Positions 45,939-57,433 of a stretch of DNA of 64,000 nucleotides are shown in pieces; position 1 is the first letter of the stretch, and the number at the start of each line of letters is the position of its first letter. This DNA is from Eucommia ulmoides. Taxonomy: Eukaryota; Streptophyta; Magnoliopsida; Garryales; Eucommiaceae. A program made the translations under genes and the position numbers. The notes under the pieces were generated by a model. It did not search any database. It worked only from the letters and a program-made list of their open reading frames with translations, and was not told the DNA's origin. Location of the stretch: positions 23,041,803 to 23,105,802 of the forward strand of contig CM028339.1 of the NCBI GenBank assembly GCA_016647705.1, read 5' to 3'.

Positions 45939-47961
45939 GGGTTAATAGCATTTTATCTCCTTGTGGTTTGGTCGATTTGTACTTACCCTCCTGTGGTTTT
46001 ATTTTTTGCAGTTATACCTCCTGTGGTCTTAGACTAAAGTACAACAGTTACGTTATCCGTTAACTCTAACGGTTAATAGACGGAAGTCAACTAAGATCCG
46101 TTAAATAGTGTGAAATGACATTTATACCCTTAAAATATTTGAATAAAGGACTATTTTAAACTATTTAGAAACTTAGAAGGCCATAAATGTATTTTCTCTA
46201 TTATCACATCATCTTCTTCCTCCGACTCCCATCTCACTCGCCGGCCACCATTTTTGGGCTCTTCCTTCGTCTTCTCTGTTTCTCGGGACCCACGCTGACT
46301 ATCTCTGCCGGACAGACCTTCCTCAGCTTGGTCACCATCATCACCAAATCTATATCTCCGGTGACCGTCATCCTTTTGTCCTTCATGTCCAGTGATATCG
46401 ATTCAACCCCTGGAAGTAAAATTTTTGAAAAATATAGTCAAAATTCAATGAAATTCAAGCATTTTAAAATCTGGGTTCTTTGAATTTGGGTTTGGGAATC
46501 ATTCAAAATCGATTTTGTAAGATCTGGGTTTCTTGAAAATTTGAAGCTTTTAGAACATTGATACAGTACCTATGAGGCCGGAGGTAGTCTTCATGGCTTC
46601 TTTCTTGAATTTGTCATCAAAAAGCTCCAACTTTAACACAACTTTCTACAATAAAGAAAAGAGAGTAAAAGCAGAGGAATCGAATCAGAATACACTGATT
46701 TGAGAAATCCGACCATCATTTTCTCAGTGAAAGCTTTAAGGTCTGCGTTTAGTTTTCTCGGGGAGAGTTGCTGATGAAGGGTTAGAATTCAAATGTAACA
46801 ATTCTAATAAAAATGAAGAAAAATTACATTTGGGTCAACTTGTATTTGGTATAACCATTTTTATATTGTTGGTGTCGGAAATGGTCCGACTAGCAGTATG
46901 GTCTGGTAACACTTAATGTGGAGAGTTGCAACTGGTCAGGTGATGGTCCTCGTCCTTGCTGGAGTACTTAGTCCGAGCTAGACTAGCATTGTCCGGCCTA
47001 CTGTCCGAGCTGGAGAGTCTAACCCTGCCGGCCTCTTATTTCGGCCGCTATCCGGGCTGATCTCCGATCTGTTACCTGCACACAAGATGGCTAGGGGGTT
47101 CCCGGCATGTCCCCTCCAGCGTGAAAGTAAGAGCTTGAGGGGAAGAAAATAGGTCATTTGGAGAAAAGCTATTACCTCGATCTGCTAGGTGTATTTTTGC
47201 ATGTGGAAATATGTTGATGAAGGCCTCTATTTATAGGAGAGGAAGTGATTAGTGTTCCGAAATATTAGGGCCTTAAGCTAGGTTTAGAGCTAAGCAATCA
47301 AGCGCATGTGGAACATGTAGGATTAAAGGTATGGGCCTGGGCCTTGGGCCCTCTATTCATCAGTGGAGAGGCCCATGGGCCAAGCCTGCAAAGAGTGAAA
47401 CAGGTCGGCTCGAGCACCGAGAAGCAAGTCGGGCTGGAATTGCCAACCTACTATCTTTGGTAATATTTGAGGAGATTCTTGTTTGGAGATCAGTGTTCTT
47501 TCGTTTCTGCTGACTTGAGGAACCGATTGGGCTATCTATTCACCAAGCTCAAGATCTGTTGGATGATATGGCACTTGGAGACGTGATAGTTTCGTCTCAG
47601 GTGGCGGACACGTGGAGAATGTCGGGTTTTACCCACATCATATATAATACAATAGATTGAGAAAAACAACTCCCCTCCAAATTGATAATACGAAGAGAAA
47701 GAAAAAAGAGATGATGAACAGTGTTATTCAGATACACCTTGACTCATTAAGTTTCATAAAATTTGTAAATAGATCACATTCAATTAATTAGAACAAAATG
47801 ACGAAATTACCCTTAATTTCAAAATGAACTGACACAATTATCCTTAATTTTAACCGTTGCACTTTAGTCCAAGACCACAGGGGGGTAACTGCCAAAAATA
47901 AAATCACACGGGAATAAGTACAAATCAGTCAAACTATATGGGGGTAAAGTGCTATTAACCC
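45939..47961. mobile_element. Mutator-like element with long terminal inverted repeats (family B)
   Basis: The left end is GGGTTAATAGCATTTTATC and the right end, reversed, GGGTTAATAGCACTTTACC. The inverted repeats extend over about 100 bp with the phrase 'cc-tatggtttggtcgatttg-acttaccc'. Subterminal blocks (GTTAACTCTAACGGTTAAT and, at the other end, ACTGACACAATTATCC) are shared with 51192-52222. No transposase is seen. The interior has a short gene-like piece at 46187-46480 (ORF of 98 codons, CT-rich, ending near CTTCATGTCCAGTG) that may be captured host sequence. A solo LTR splits the right part. No target duplication is recognisable, so it is old or rearranged. Confidence 0.7.
46867..47640 (-). 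mobile_element. Solo LTR of a second Tat-like element
   Basis: 774 bp. The plus-strand ends are TGTTGGTGTCGGAAATGG and TTTTACCCACATCA, flanked by exact TATAT (46862-46866, 47641-47645). Reversed, it starts TGATGTGGGTAAAA and ends GACACCAACA, the same termini as the Tat LTRs at 18582 and 42279, so it is a related family in opposite orientation. It has a TATA-like CTCCTATAAATAG on the minus strand at about 47223-47235. Confidence 0.93.
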
Positions 47962-48343
47962 TAAAAATGTATTCTTATTTACTTTGATATTAAATTTTCA
48001 TTATTTAATTATTAAATGATAAACATGTTCGTGTCGATTTCAACCTTTTATCCAATTTTTAAATGGTCTTGATTGCAAAAATAAGTATAATTAGTTAAAT
48101 TGAATAATTATATTTTTTATTAATGACACTTTATCCTATGTAGTTTGATTGAATAACACTTCATTCCTTGTATAATTTACATAAACATTTATTCTCCTAT
48201 TCAGATTAAAGTGTCACGGTTACATTTTTTTGTTAAAGTTAACGGTTAAATATCAAAAATTTAAAATTAATACATTATTTAATAGTAAGTGACATTTGTA
48301 TTCCCTGATCAACTCAGGTAATATCTATTTGCCTATTCTTTTT
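47962..48343. other. AT-rich flank with a diverged family B end
   Basis: Around 48115-48260 there are GACACTTTATCC and GTTAACGGTTAAAT phrases of family B. They may pair with 48816-48957 as one older element interrupted by 48344-48815. Confidence 0.35.
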
Positions 48344-48815
48344 TGGGTTAATAGCACTTTACCTTCCTGTAATTTAGTTGATTTGCACTTACCCCCTATG
48401 TTGGCACTTACCCCCCTATGGTCTCGATTTAAGTACACTTACCTCCCTGCGTTGGCACTTACCCCCTTTGATTTGCACTTAATTCCAAAACCACAAGGGG
48501 GTAAGTGCCAAGTCAAAAATCATAGGGGGTTAATTGCAAATTCGCTAAACCACACCCATTTGCACTTTACCCCCTATGGTTTGAATTTCGTCACTTATCC
48601 CCCTATAATCTTGGACCTAAGTGCAAATCTAACATTTTTTGTAAAATTTGACAGAAGTGGCGCTCACACGCCATTTATGAAGTTGGGCTTGATTTGGGCA
48701 TAATTTCTCTCTAAACTAAAGGGGGTAACGTGCAAAATGGACCAAATCACATGGGGTAAAGTGCAAATGAGTCAAATCACAGGGGGATAAAGTGCTATTA
48801 ACCCAAGGATAAAAT
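48344..48815. mobile_element. Family B short element (MITE-like)
   Basis: The ends are GGGTTAATAGCACTTTACC and, reversed, GGGTTAATAGCACTTTATCC. Inside, the phrase 'gcacttaccccctatg' and its complement are repeated several times, so the unit folds on itself more than once. Non-coding. Confidence 0.7.
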
Positions 48816-48971
48816 TGACATTTGAACCTTTCTGTCAACGGAGTAAGTGTTGCACTTAGGTCCACAAACCACAGAGGGATAAGTGGCGACGTTTAAACCA
48901 CAAGGGGTAAAATGAAAATAGGCCAAACCACAGGAGGTAAAGTGTAATTAACCCTATTATATATTATAATT

Positions 48972-51018
48972 TAGGGTTAATTATGCTTTATCCCCATGTG
49001 GTTCAAACATCGTCACTTAGCCCCCCTATGGTCTTGGGTCTAAGTGCAAAACTAACACTTTCTGTCAAAATTGACAGAATTGAGCCCCACGCGCCAGTAA
49101 TGTGGTTGATCCAATTTTCTATGTGTTTTTCTCTCCAAAATCCTTTTTCTTTGTCCCCAATTTACCCCCACATTTCACTATATAAGTGCAAAATTTCTCA
49201 CTCATTTTTTGCATCAAACCAACAATAATTTATATTTATTACATCACAATAATTCTTAATTTATTATTTATTTTCAAGACTTCAATAATTATTATATCAA
49301 TTTTTTTTATTTAAAATTAATCTTATTAATTTCATTTGATTATTCAAATATCACATTTTTTTTATTCAAATATTTATTGATTTTCATGCCTTTTAATTAA
49401 TATCACTTATTTATTAAAAACTCATTTTTAGCACTGAATGCATTTGTAAATAAAGTTAATGGTCAATTTATTGAATCCAAATATAAGGATAATTAAATAA
49501 AAATTCTAGTGATTAATTCAAAATTAAAACATAAATTGAGAGGTGATAATGTAATTTATTTCCATACCCAAAACACTTAATTTTGAGTTACAGTTCTTCT
49601 TCCTCGAAATATTTTTAAATTTTAATTGAATTTAATTTCAATTGAATTCAAGTAAAAGTATTTTCAATTGAATTTAATTCAATTGAATTTAAATTCAATT
49701 TTATTTAAATATTTCAATTGAATTTTCAAAAATATTTCGAAATCAGAAACCCGACACATTTACTCTTAACATTTCAAAATCGTTCCAAATTGGCCCCTGA
49801 GTCGGGTTCCGTTAGTAAAATTTGAGGAAATTGGATTGAAACAGTCACGTGACAAGCACGTAACTATTTGGATAAGGGTACATGCGTCATTTCATTTTTA
49901 TTAATTTAATGGGACCTATTTGCATATTTTGTTAAACTTAAGGGGTAAAAATATTTTTTTTCCTTCAATTTTTTTTCCCAGATCGTATGCTCTTCTCCGT
50001 TTGCATATTTCATCTTCTTCGCCGTCACCTCACTATCGTCTTCATCTTCTTCTCCATTTTGATTTCGATTTCGAAGAGTTCTTCGCCTCTGGGTTTCGAT
50101 TTCGATTTCGGGGCTTTCTCGCGAACGATTTTCAAGTGTTCTTCGGCTCTCGTTTTGATTTCGATTTCAAAATCGAAATCGAAATCCTATTTCAATTTGG
50201 GTTTTGATTTCGAAATCTTTCAATTTGGGGCTTTCTCGCGAATGATTTCGAAGTGTTCTTCGCCTCTGGTTTCGATTTCGATTTCGAAATCCAAATTGAA
50301 ACCCTGTTTCCATTTGGGTTTCTTTCTCCTCTGTTTTTCTATCTATGTATGTATGAATACTTGCATATCTATGACCACAACCTTAAATATTGAAATCATA
50401 AAATCAATTTATGATCCAAGAAATGAGTATGCATCTCCATACAAATTACCATAAAAATCATCTCTTGATACGTTCAATATCTTCATCGCCAACACCATCT
50501 TATTCATTCTTTTCATCGAATTCAATTCTTCAATTTGAGAAAACCAAAAATGGGAAGCCGAAGCCAAACAGGGCCTGATAGGGTTTGGGCTTTTTCGACT
50601 GTGGAAAGAAGAAAGAAAGAAGAAGAGGATGAGCAATTGGGACAATCACCGTGGCATCAAGCAATGTGGGTGGTGGTGCGCCGGCGGTGGTGTGGTGGGA
50701 TGGGTGGAAACCCGTAAAGGCCCCCGGAGCTGCTTTGTTGAGTGACGTCATTTGGCCAGCGGCGGGGGCTGGGGTATGATCGGAGTTTTTTAGAGAGAGA
50801 GAGAGAGAGCTGAAAGAATTTTGGGTTAATTGCAGTTTACACCCCAAAAAAAGTAAATAATTACATAAGGGTAAAATCGACAATTTGACATTTCCGTTAA
50901 CGGAGCTACTATTGCACTTAAGTCCATAAACCACAGGGGGGTAAGTGGCGACGTTTGAACCACAGGGGGATAAAATGCAAATGGCCCAAACCATAAGGGG
51001 TTAAAGTGTAATTAACCC
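48972..51018. mobile_element. Mutator-like element of family B with a possible captured gene piece
   Basis: The left end is AGGGTTAATTATGCTTTATCC and the right end, reversed, AGGGTTAATTACACTTTAACC. The flanks share ATAATTT. The two ends carry matching blocks (CACTTACCCC..., then a GTTAACGG-type block). The interior has 49990-50340 with many copies of TCGATTTCGA-type words (degenerate Phe/Ser-coding repeat) and 50540-50770, a purine-rich piece ending in a (GA)n run at 50792-50810. Neither codes for a transposase. The pieces could be captured leader sequence. Confidence 0.65.
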
Positions 51019-51027
51019 TATAATTTA

Positions 51028-51029
51028 AA

Positions 51030-51063
<34 letters not shown>

Positions 51064-51076
51064 GTAATAATAATAA
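51028..51076. repeat. (AAT)n microsatellite
   Basis: Run of ATAATA units with one G interruption, right next to the end of the preceding element. Confidence 0.9.
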
Positions 51077-51191
51077 GGTTTAAAAGTTAAGTGTGTGTCA
51101 TGTGTCATTTTTTTTTATCAAGCCACCTAAACACATCAAATATATAGATAAGGTGTAAAAGAAAAGTGTGTGCAATGTGTCATTTTTTAAT

Positions 51192-52222
51192 GGGTTAATA
51201 GCCCTTTACTCTGCTGTGATTTTTTTTTGCACTTACCCCCCTATGGTTTTGGACTAAACTGCAAAGGTTAAAATTAAGGATAATTGTGTCAGTTCACTTT
51301 GAAATTAAAGAAAATTTTGTCATTTTGTTCTAATTAATTGAATGACATATATTTACAAATTTGTAAAAATTAATGGGTCAATGTGTATTTTAAGATACTA
51401 TTCATCATCTTTCTTCTCTCTCACTCTTCTAGGTAGCAACCACTCCTACACCGGCCACCATCCACCACGTCGGCTACCCACAACCCAACCATACTCACAT
51501 GCTGGCCACCATGCATTACGCTAGCCACTCCAAATATCCACGCCGCACCCCCATGTCGGGCACCATCGACCACGCCACTCCAAACATCCATGTAGCATCC
51601 TTATGGTGACCACTATCCACTATGTCGGCCACTCCAAACATCCACGTTACACCAACACAACAGTGCCAAACCACCATCATCACTACGCATCATATATATA
51701 CACACACACACACACATTAAAAAAACTTATCTTTATTTGCTCGTATTTGCAGATCCTAGCAAAGATCGGTAGATCTGAGTGCAGATCTCACCAATGCACA
51801 GCCATTGATCGTTGAATTGAGAGGTACTGATCGTTGTTGAAGATTTTCTTCGTCACCGCATTTCAGGAGCTTCTTTGAACTCTTATAATTGGCTAGAGAT
51901 GATGGCGATGGAACGGTAAAGAAGACGTCGATGGCGATAGAGGAAGACGGTTACGCGAATCTGGCCAGATCTAAACTCGACGGTGATGGACAGTGTTTCC
52001 GTGGCGCAATCTTTCCTTAAAAATATATTTTGAAGGTATAAATGTCATTTTACACTATTTAATGGATTTTAATTGACTTCTTTCCGTTGACCGTTAGAGT
52101 TAACGAAAAACGTAACCATTGCACATTGGTGCAAGACCACAGAGGGGGTTAGAGCAAAAAAAAAAAAAAACAGGGAAATAAGTGCAAATCGGTCAAATCA
52201 CGGGAATAAAATACTATTAACC
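51192..52222. mobile_element. Mutator-like element of family B with exact 10-bp target duplication
   Basis: It starts GGGTTAATAGCCCTTTACT and ends ATACTATTAACC, flanked by ATTTTTTAAT on both sides (51182-51191 and 52223-52232). A 9 to 11-bp duplication with long inverted ends is typical of Mutator-like transposons. The interior (51420-52010) has a GCCACC-rich, histidine/proline-coding piece and a stretch at 51770-52010 that resembles a leader with an AG|GAG-like site. No transposase was seen, so it is non-autonomous. The flanking host repeat (TCAAGCCACCTAAACACA at 51118, TCAATCCACCTAAACACA at 52233) shows a local duplication too. Confidence 0.85.
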
Positions 52223-52232
52223 ATTTTTTAAT

Positions 52233-52758
52233 CAATCCACCTAAACACAAATTATTAAAAAAATAAAAGAAAAGAAAAGAAAAGTTAGAATCGGTTGATC
52301 CTTATGGTTCTCTATATATAAACATGTCAATATGTATAAGCTCTATTTTCTTTTGCTCTCCCATATCTTCTCTTTGTTCTCTCTATCTATATATACCAAG
52401 ATAATTCTCTCTTTCTCAAGGTATATATATATATATGTTTTAACACATGTACATAGGTACGTAATATATATAGATGTATGGGTATATATGTATACGCGTT
52501 AAAATATATACGTATAGATTTGAGATATATAGTGGGTTTATATTGATAAATATAAATATTTAATTTTTAAAGAATTTAATTAAAAGTAAAAATTATAAAC
52601 TTTATTCGAATTATACTCTTGGTATTTCATTGACAAGTAATATTAGTCAATTAATATTTTATTATAATTGAATTATTAATTGATAAATTTTTTAAACGTA
52701 GTTGTAATATTTTGGTTGTACAATTAATATTGATTTAAGAAAATAGGGCGGTAAATTT
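52233..52758 (+). mobile_element. Tekay-type LTR, left remnant
   Basis: 52300-52758 aligns with the reversed chromovirus LTR in order: pyrimidine-rich leader, TA-rich tract, AAAAGTAAAAATTATAAAC, TTAATATTGATTTAAGAAA. It is continued at 57434 after the copia insertion. The left end of this LTR was not located. Confidence 0.6.
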
Positions 52759-52839
52759 TGTAAGAGATCAAAACTCAATGAATTTCTATTATGAAGAATG
52801 ATCAAATTTATACAAATGTTTTGATTTATAACTGTTCTT

Positions 52840-54094
52840 AAATAATAATGAAGAGATTTATAACTTGTTTTGATTTATACGTGATAATCAAATTCAATAT
52901 GTTTAGTACGAGCGTGGAACATGGGATTTGTGGCCATATATGTAGTGTTGAGATTGTCACAAAGTAAGGTGATAAGTATGGATATAAGAATTTGTAACTC
53001 CGGGAGCAGATGAAGTATTCATATGGATTTGGCACAAACATGGGTAAGGGATTGGTACTCAGTTTCAGCACTTGATCGAGAGACAGTAGATTATTTCTTG
53101 GCGGTCCAAGAGATCGTGAGTCAGGGCAGTCTGCCCAATCAGCATCAAAATAAGCTTTGAGGGTCAAGGGGGTAGCACTATACTGAAAAATAAGGCCAAC
53201 GTTTAGAGTTCCTTTGAGATATCAAAGGATTCGTTTGGCGGCTATAAGATGGTGTGTCCGAGGTTGGCTCACGAATTGAGCAACATGATAAACAGCATAG
53301 GCAATATCTGGTCTAGTGAAAGTGAGATGCTGCAAGGAGCCAACCAATTGGCAATACTCAGTGGCATATGTCAAGAGATCCCTACTTTGAGATGACAATT
53401 GAGTTTTCGCACATATAGGGGTATTACAAGGTCATTAGTAAATATGCAAGAAGATCGATAGTATACTTAAGCTGGGAGAGACGTAAGCCAACAAAAGTTA
53501 CTTAAGCTATCGGGAAATGTACATTCTACCAGTTGTGCGGTCCAAACAATGATAACCCTTGTGCTGCAAGCTATAGCCTAAAAAGACACATTCAACAGTT
53601 CTTCGCAAAAGCTTATTAGTTAAGTAAACACCTAAATGAGGATAACACGCACAACCAAACACACGTAGCTCAGAGTAGGAAGGAGTATGACCATAAAAAC
53701 GGGAGAATGGTGAGGACCACTGAAGTTTAGAGGAAGGGAGACGATTGATTAGGTGAATAGCAGTGGAGACTGCTTCAAGTTAGTGATAGAGAGGAACATA
53801 ACTTGTGAGAAGGAATGTATGGGTCATGTCAGCAATGTGGCGGTATTTCCATTCGGCAAGGCCATTTTGTTCGGGAGTATGAGGACAAGAGAGTCGATGA
53901 TGAATACCTAAAGAAGAACATAAAGATTTGAAGGGACTACTATCATATTCTCCACCACCATCACTCTGAAATTATTGGACGTGTGTGGCAAATTGAGTTT
54001 GGACATAGGCTAAAAAGTTTTTGAAATGTTTGATAACTTCAGATTTTTGTTTCATGAAGTATAGCCTAGTAAAACGAGTGTAGTCATTGGAGGA
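52840..54094 (-). pseudogene. Copia integrase end, reverse transcriptase end and RNase H relic
   Basis: On the minus strand, in order: NDYTRFTRLYFMKQKSEVIKHF and GGGEYDSSPFKSL with PHTPEQNG (integrase core, near 54070-53870), LRVFGCACYPHLGVYLTNK with CVFLGYS (integrase tail, 53660-53580), then SLQHLTFTRPDIAYAVYHVAQF, YLKGT and LKAYFDADWADCPDSR (reverse transcriptase end and RNase H, 53340-53090), and FHARTKHIEFDYH near 52905. The RNase H lacks about 15 residues after the DADWA motif, and the reverse-transcriptase core between 53580 and 53350 is absent. Frames shift repeatedly. Confidence 0.8.
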
Positions 54095-54103
54095 TAAAAA
54101 AAA

Positions 54104-56755
54104 GGGAAATTCATCTAAAGGTCTTTTTTTTTTTTTAAGGTGGACAACTTTTTAAGTAAAATGCTTTTTGAAGGAGGATCAAAACTCCTATTTTTAAAAA
54201 ATTGGCTTGAAAAGTTCTTGCTGATGAGTTTGGCAATTTATTTTTTTCCCCTGTTCATTTAATATATCAAAAATCCTAAATTTCTCTCTATTTCAAAATG
54301 TGCCCTTCTCTCTCTGTGAGATCTACGCCCTAGTTCTAGCTCTCGTCTTAGCTCGCCGTCGTCACCCTTCGCCCTAGCTCGCCATCGTCTCCATCGCGTC
54401 GCTATCTCCATCATTATCGTCGTTCTTCGTCATCGGCTTAGATAAGGTACATGATTCTTCATCGTCGTCGGTTCTCACCTCACTGTTGATGTCGCTCTCT
54501 CTCTCTCTCTCTTCCACGTTTTCGATGGTCTAAGGTTCTTCAAAACCGTCCGTCGTCACCGCTAAATATGGCCAGATTGGCCAAATCTAGGTTAGATTTG
54601 GACACGAACAGAAAAAGAACGAACGAGATAACGATTTTGGCTATTTTTTATTTTGTTTTTGTTTTTTTCTTTGTATTTTGATAGATCTGATCAAATCTTG
54701 TTAGGTATTGAAATGGAAGTTATTTCATTTACTGATTTTGATCGTTGCTTTCGCCGATTTGCAGGAGACTTCATAAAATCAAACATCTCATCCTCTCTTT
54801 ATTTAGTGTCTTTGTTTCCAGATTAGTGAGAGACAAAATAGTGGCATTTGCCCCCAAATTTTTAGAACAAATTTATGTTAAATGGACTGAATTGTTCATA
54901 CCTTCTAGGAATAGAAACCCTAAACAAAAGCCACCATAGTCTCCTTTCTTTCTTTTCCTCCTCTCTGTTCTTGTTTTGAAAAATTGGTGTTTCTAATGTT
55001 CAGAACCACTTCATATTTGTTGGGATTTTGCAGGTGAAACAAAGCAGTTGGTGCTGAGATGGTTGCTGCTAGTATGTATGGTTTGGTGCTAGTAGTATCG
55101 ATATGTGTATATGGATTATTAGTCTTATTACTTCTCTAATTAAGTGGATATTCACTGATTTGTTTTTTTTAGTGGATATCCACTTTTAATTTTTAGTAGA
55201 TATCTATTGGTTGTGTAATTTTAAGTAGAATTTTAAGTGTATATTTTGGGCATATTTAAGTGGATCTTCAATTTTGGGAAAATGTCACGGACACTTGAAC
55301 AAGAAAAGTTAATTTCCTCATTTTCGTGTTATTATTCATCAAACATTGCTAATAGAGGTAAGTGGATATCTACTAATTGATTCTAGTGGATATCTACTGA
55401 TTGATTTTTTAGTGGATATCCACTAACAAATTTAAAATGTTTGATTGTTTATCAAACCTAACTAAATAAAGTTAATATATATCTGCTGATTGTTTTTTAG
55501 CGGATATTTAGTTTAGTAAATAAAATTAGAATTTTGATATTTTTTAGGATAACCCAATTACATTCAAATAAGTTCTAATAATTTCTTGATTTATTTGCCA
55601 TTTTTATCATTTGTGTGCAAATGTTTGTGTTATTTTTTAGTTCAGTGGATATCCATTGATTATTTAAATGCTTGTGTTATTTTTTAGTTTAGTAGATATC
55701 CACTGATTGTTTAAATGTTTGTGTTATTTTTTAATTCAGTGAATATCTACTAATTGTTTTTAGTGGATATCTACTTATTGTTTGTGTTATTTTTCAGTTT
55801 AGTGGATATCCACCGATTGTTTAATTTGATTGTTTAAATGTTTGTATCATTTTTTTAGTTCAGTAGATATCCACTGATTATGTTAATACTTGTGTTATTT
55901 TTTAGTTCAATTGATATTCACTAATTGTTTTTAGTGGATATCTACTTATTGATTTTTAGTAGATATCCGTTTATCTACTTATTGAAGACCGATGAAGATA
56001 GAGGGAGCGCAGCGGTGTGACGATTGGCGAAGACGACAGACGTCAATCGTCTTAATTTTTAGCGGATTTTCACTTTAGTTTTTATCTTTATTTTTGGATT
56101 TCCACTTAGGGATTAAGTAGATTTATGTAATTCTCTAGTAGAATGTAACTGAAGATTAATATTTAGTGGAATTTTTTATTTTCTGATTTTTCTAATTTTT
56201 TACATTTTAAAATGTTCATAGAATATTTTAAAAAAAATAACCAAAAATTGAAATTAAATTAAGTGAAAAATAATATAAGTGGATATCTATTAAATATAAT
56301 TAAATGGATATCTACTAAATATAATTAAGTAGATTTTCACTTAATGGGTATCTAAGTAGATATTCACTTAATTGATTTTTAAATATTTTAAAGTAATTTT
56401 TAATTTAAATAGAATTTAATATTTAAATTTTTATATTATAAAATGTTCATAGAATATTAAAAAAAAAAAATTGAAATAAAATTAAGGTATTTATGATATT
56501 TTACAAAAAAAATATTTTTAAGAAAAATAAAATTAATTGAATTTTTTTATTAAAAAATAAAAATTGAGAAAATTTTGAAAACAAATGAAATTCTAAATAT
56601 ATATTAGGAGTTTTGGAGAAAAAATGGTATTTTTGTAAATTTTGTAGCTACTAAGGGTAATTTAGGAAGAATAAATATGATGGTACTTTTGGAATGAGTC
56701 TAAAAAGTATGAGACCTAGAAAATTCATCAAATAAGATCCCTCAAAATTTTTCCC
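54104..56755. mobile_element. Mutator-like element inside the copia element, with a palindromic repeat array
   Basis: It starts GGGAAATTCATCTAAAGGTC and ends AAATTTTTCCC, with a longer loose inverted match (ATTCATCAAATAAG near the right). TAAAAAAAA flanks both sides (54095-54103, 56756-56764), a 9-bp duplication, though A-rich. The left half looks like a leader and intron from a plant gene: a CT-rich start at 54300-54510, then TTTGCAG|G at about 54762 and TTTTGCAG|GTG at about 55033. No transposase was found. It may be a Pack-MULE-like non-autonomous unit. Confidence 0.72.
55130..56380. repeat. Array of AGTGGATATCCACT palindromes
   Basis: At least 20 exact or near copies of the perfect 14-bp palindrome AGTGGATATCCACT, for example at 55142, 55171, 55360, 55385, 55411, 55690, 55760, 55800, 55862, 55933, 56275 and 56302. 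They are often followed by GATTGTTT and a TTTGTGTTATTTTTTAG spacer, giving a loose period of about 25 or 48 bp. Cores drift mainly between GATATCC and GATATCT. Confidence 0.88.
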
Positions 56756-57216
56756 TAAAAAAAACAGTAGACAGCATAAGGTCTGCCACGCCGGTGATAG
56801 GAAGTGAAGTGTCGCAAGCTAAAAGAGGGCAACATAACTAAGGCACAACAACTAAGTCGTCCGATGTCCGGACTCCATAAATGAGAAATCTAGACAGAGT
56901 AGCGCCAAAGGCGATTTTGGTGGTGGGTAATCGGCAGAAACAAGAGCAACATGCAGTGAGCGGTGATGTAAGCATCAACAGTAAGCTGAAGACAACGTTC
57001 GCGGTGGCGAAGCTCGGAATGGATTGAATAGCGCCGGATCTAGGATTTAATACCGACGATGGTGACCAGTGGTCGCGAATCTCTGTGATTGCGAGATCGA
57101 GAGTAAGGTTGCGATCGTCGATCTGCTAGGGTTGAAGCAGGAATAACATAAACAACGTGCAAATTTGAAAAAAGAGGTTTAACTGAGAAGAAATGAACGA
57201 GATTAGGCTAATACCA

Positions 57217-57433
57217 TGTAAGAGATTAAAACTCATGAATTTCTATTATGGAAAATGATCAAATTTATACAAGTGTTTTAATTTATAATTGTTCTTAAAT
57301 AATAATGAAGAGATTTGCAACTGATCCTAAATAGTAATGAAAAAGATTTGTAATTGTACAGATTTTTAACTAAAATAATAAAACATAATCAAGAGAGGTT
57401 TAATAAATTTTAATAAATTTCACATGAGTAGTA
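57217..57433 (-). repeat. 5' LTR of the copia element
   Basis: 217 bp bounded by TGTAAGAG and the AATTT duplication. Its first 115 bp match the partial copy at 52759-52875. Confidence 0.7.

Larger units (their letters stand above)
52759..57433 (-). mobile_element. Internally deleted Ty1-copia element
   Basis: The right (5') LTR is 57217-57433 (217 bp, plus-strand TGTAAGAGATTAAAACTC...GTAGTA), followed inward by a TGGTATTAGCC primer site on the minus strand. The left LTR is only partial (52759 to about 52875), with matching sequence. AATTT flanks both outer ends (52754-52758, 57434-57438), and the copia right terminus reads TA, not CA. Gag, protease and the front of integrase are missing, and the end of pol is trimmed. 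The short LTR and pol type fit an Ale-like lineage, which I infer. A Mutator-like element splits it. Confidence 0.78.

Noticed and set aside
45939..47961. Target duplication for this family B element
   Set aside because: Flanks TTATTACAAA and TAAAAATGTA do not match at any length from 2 to 11, so I did not claim one.
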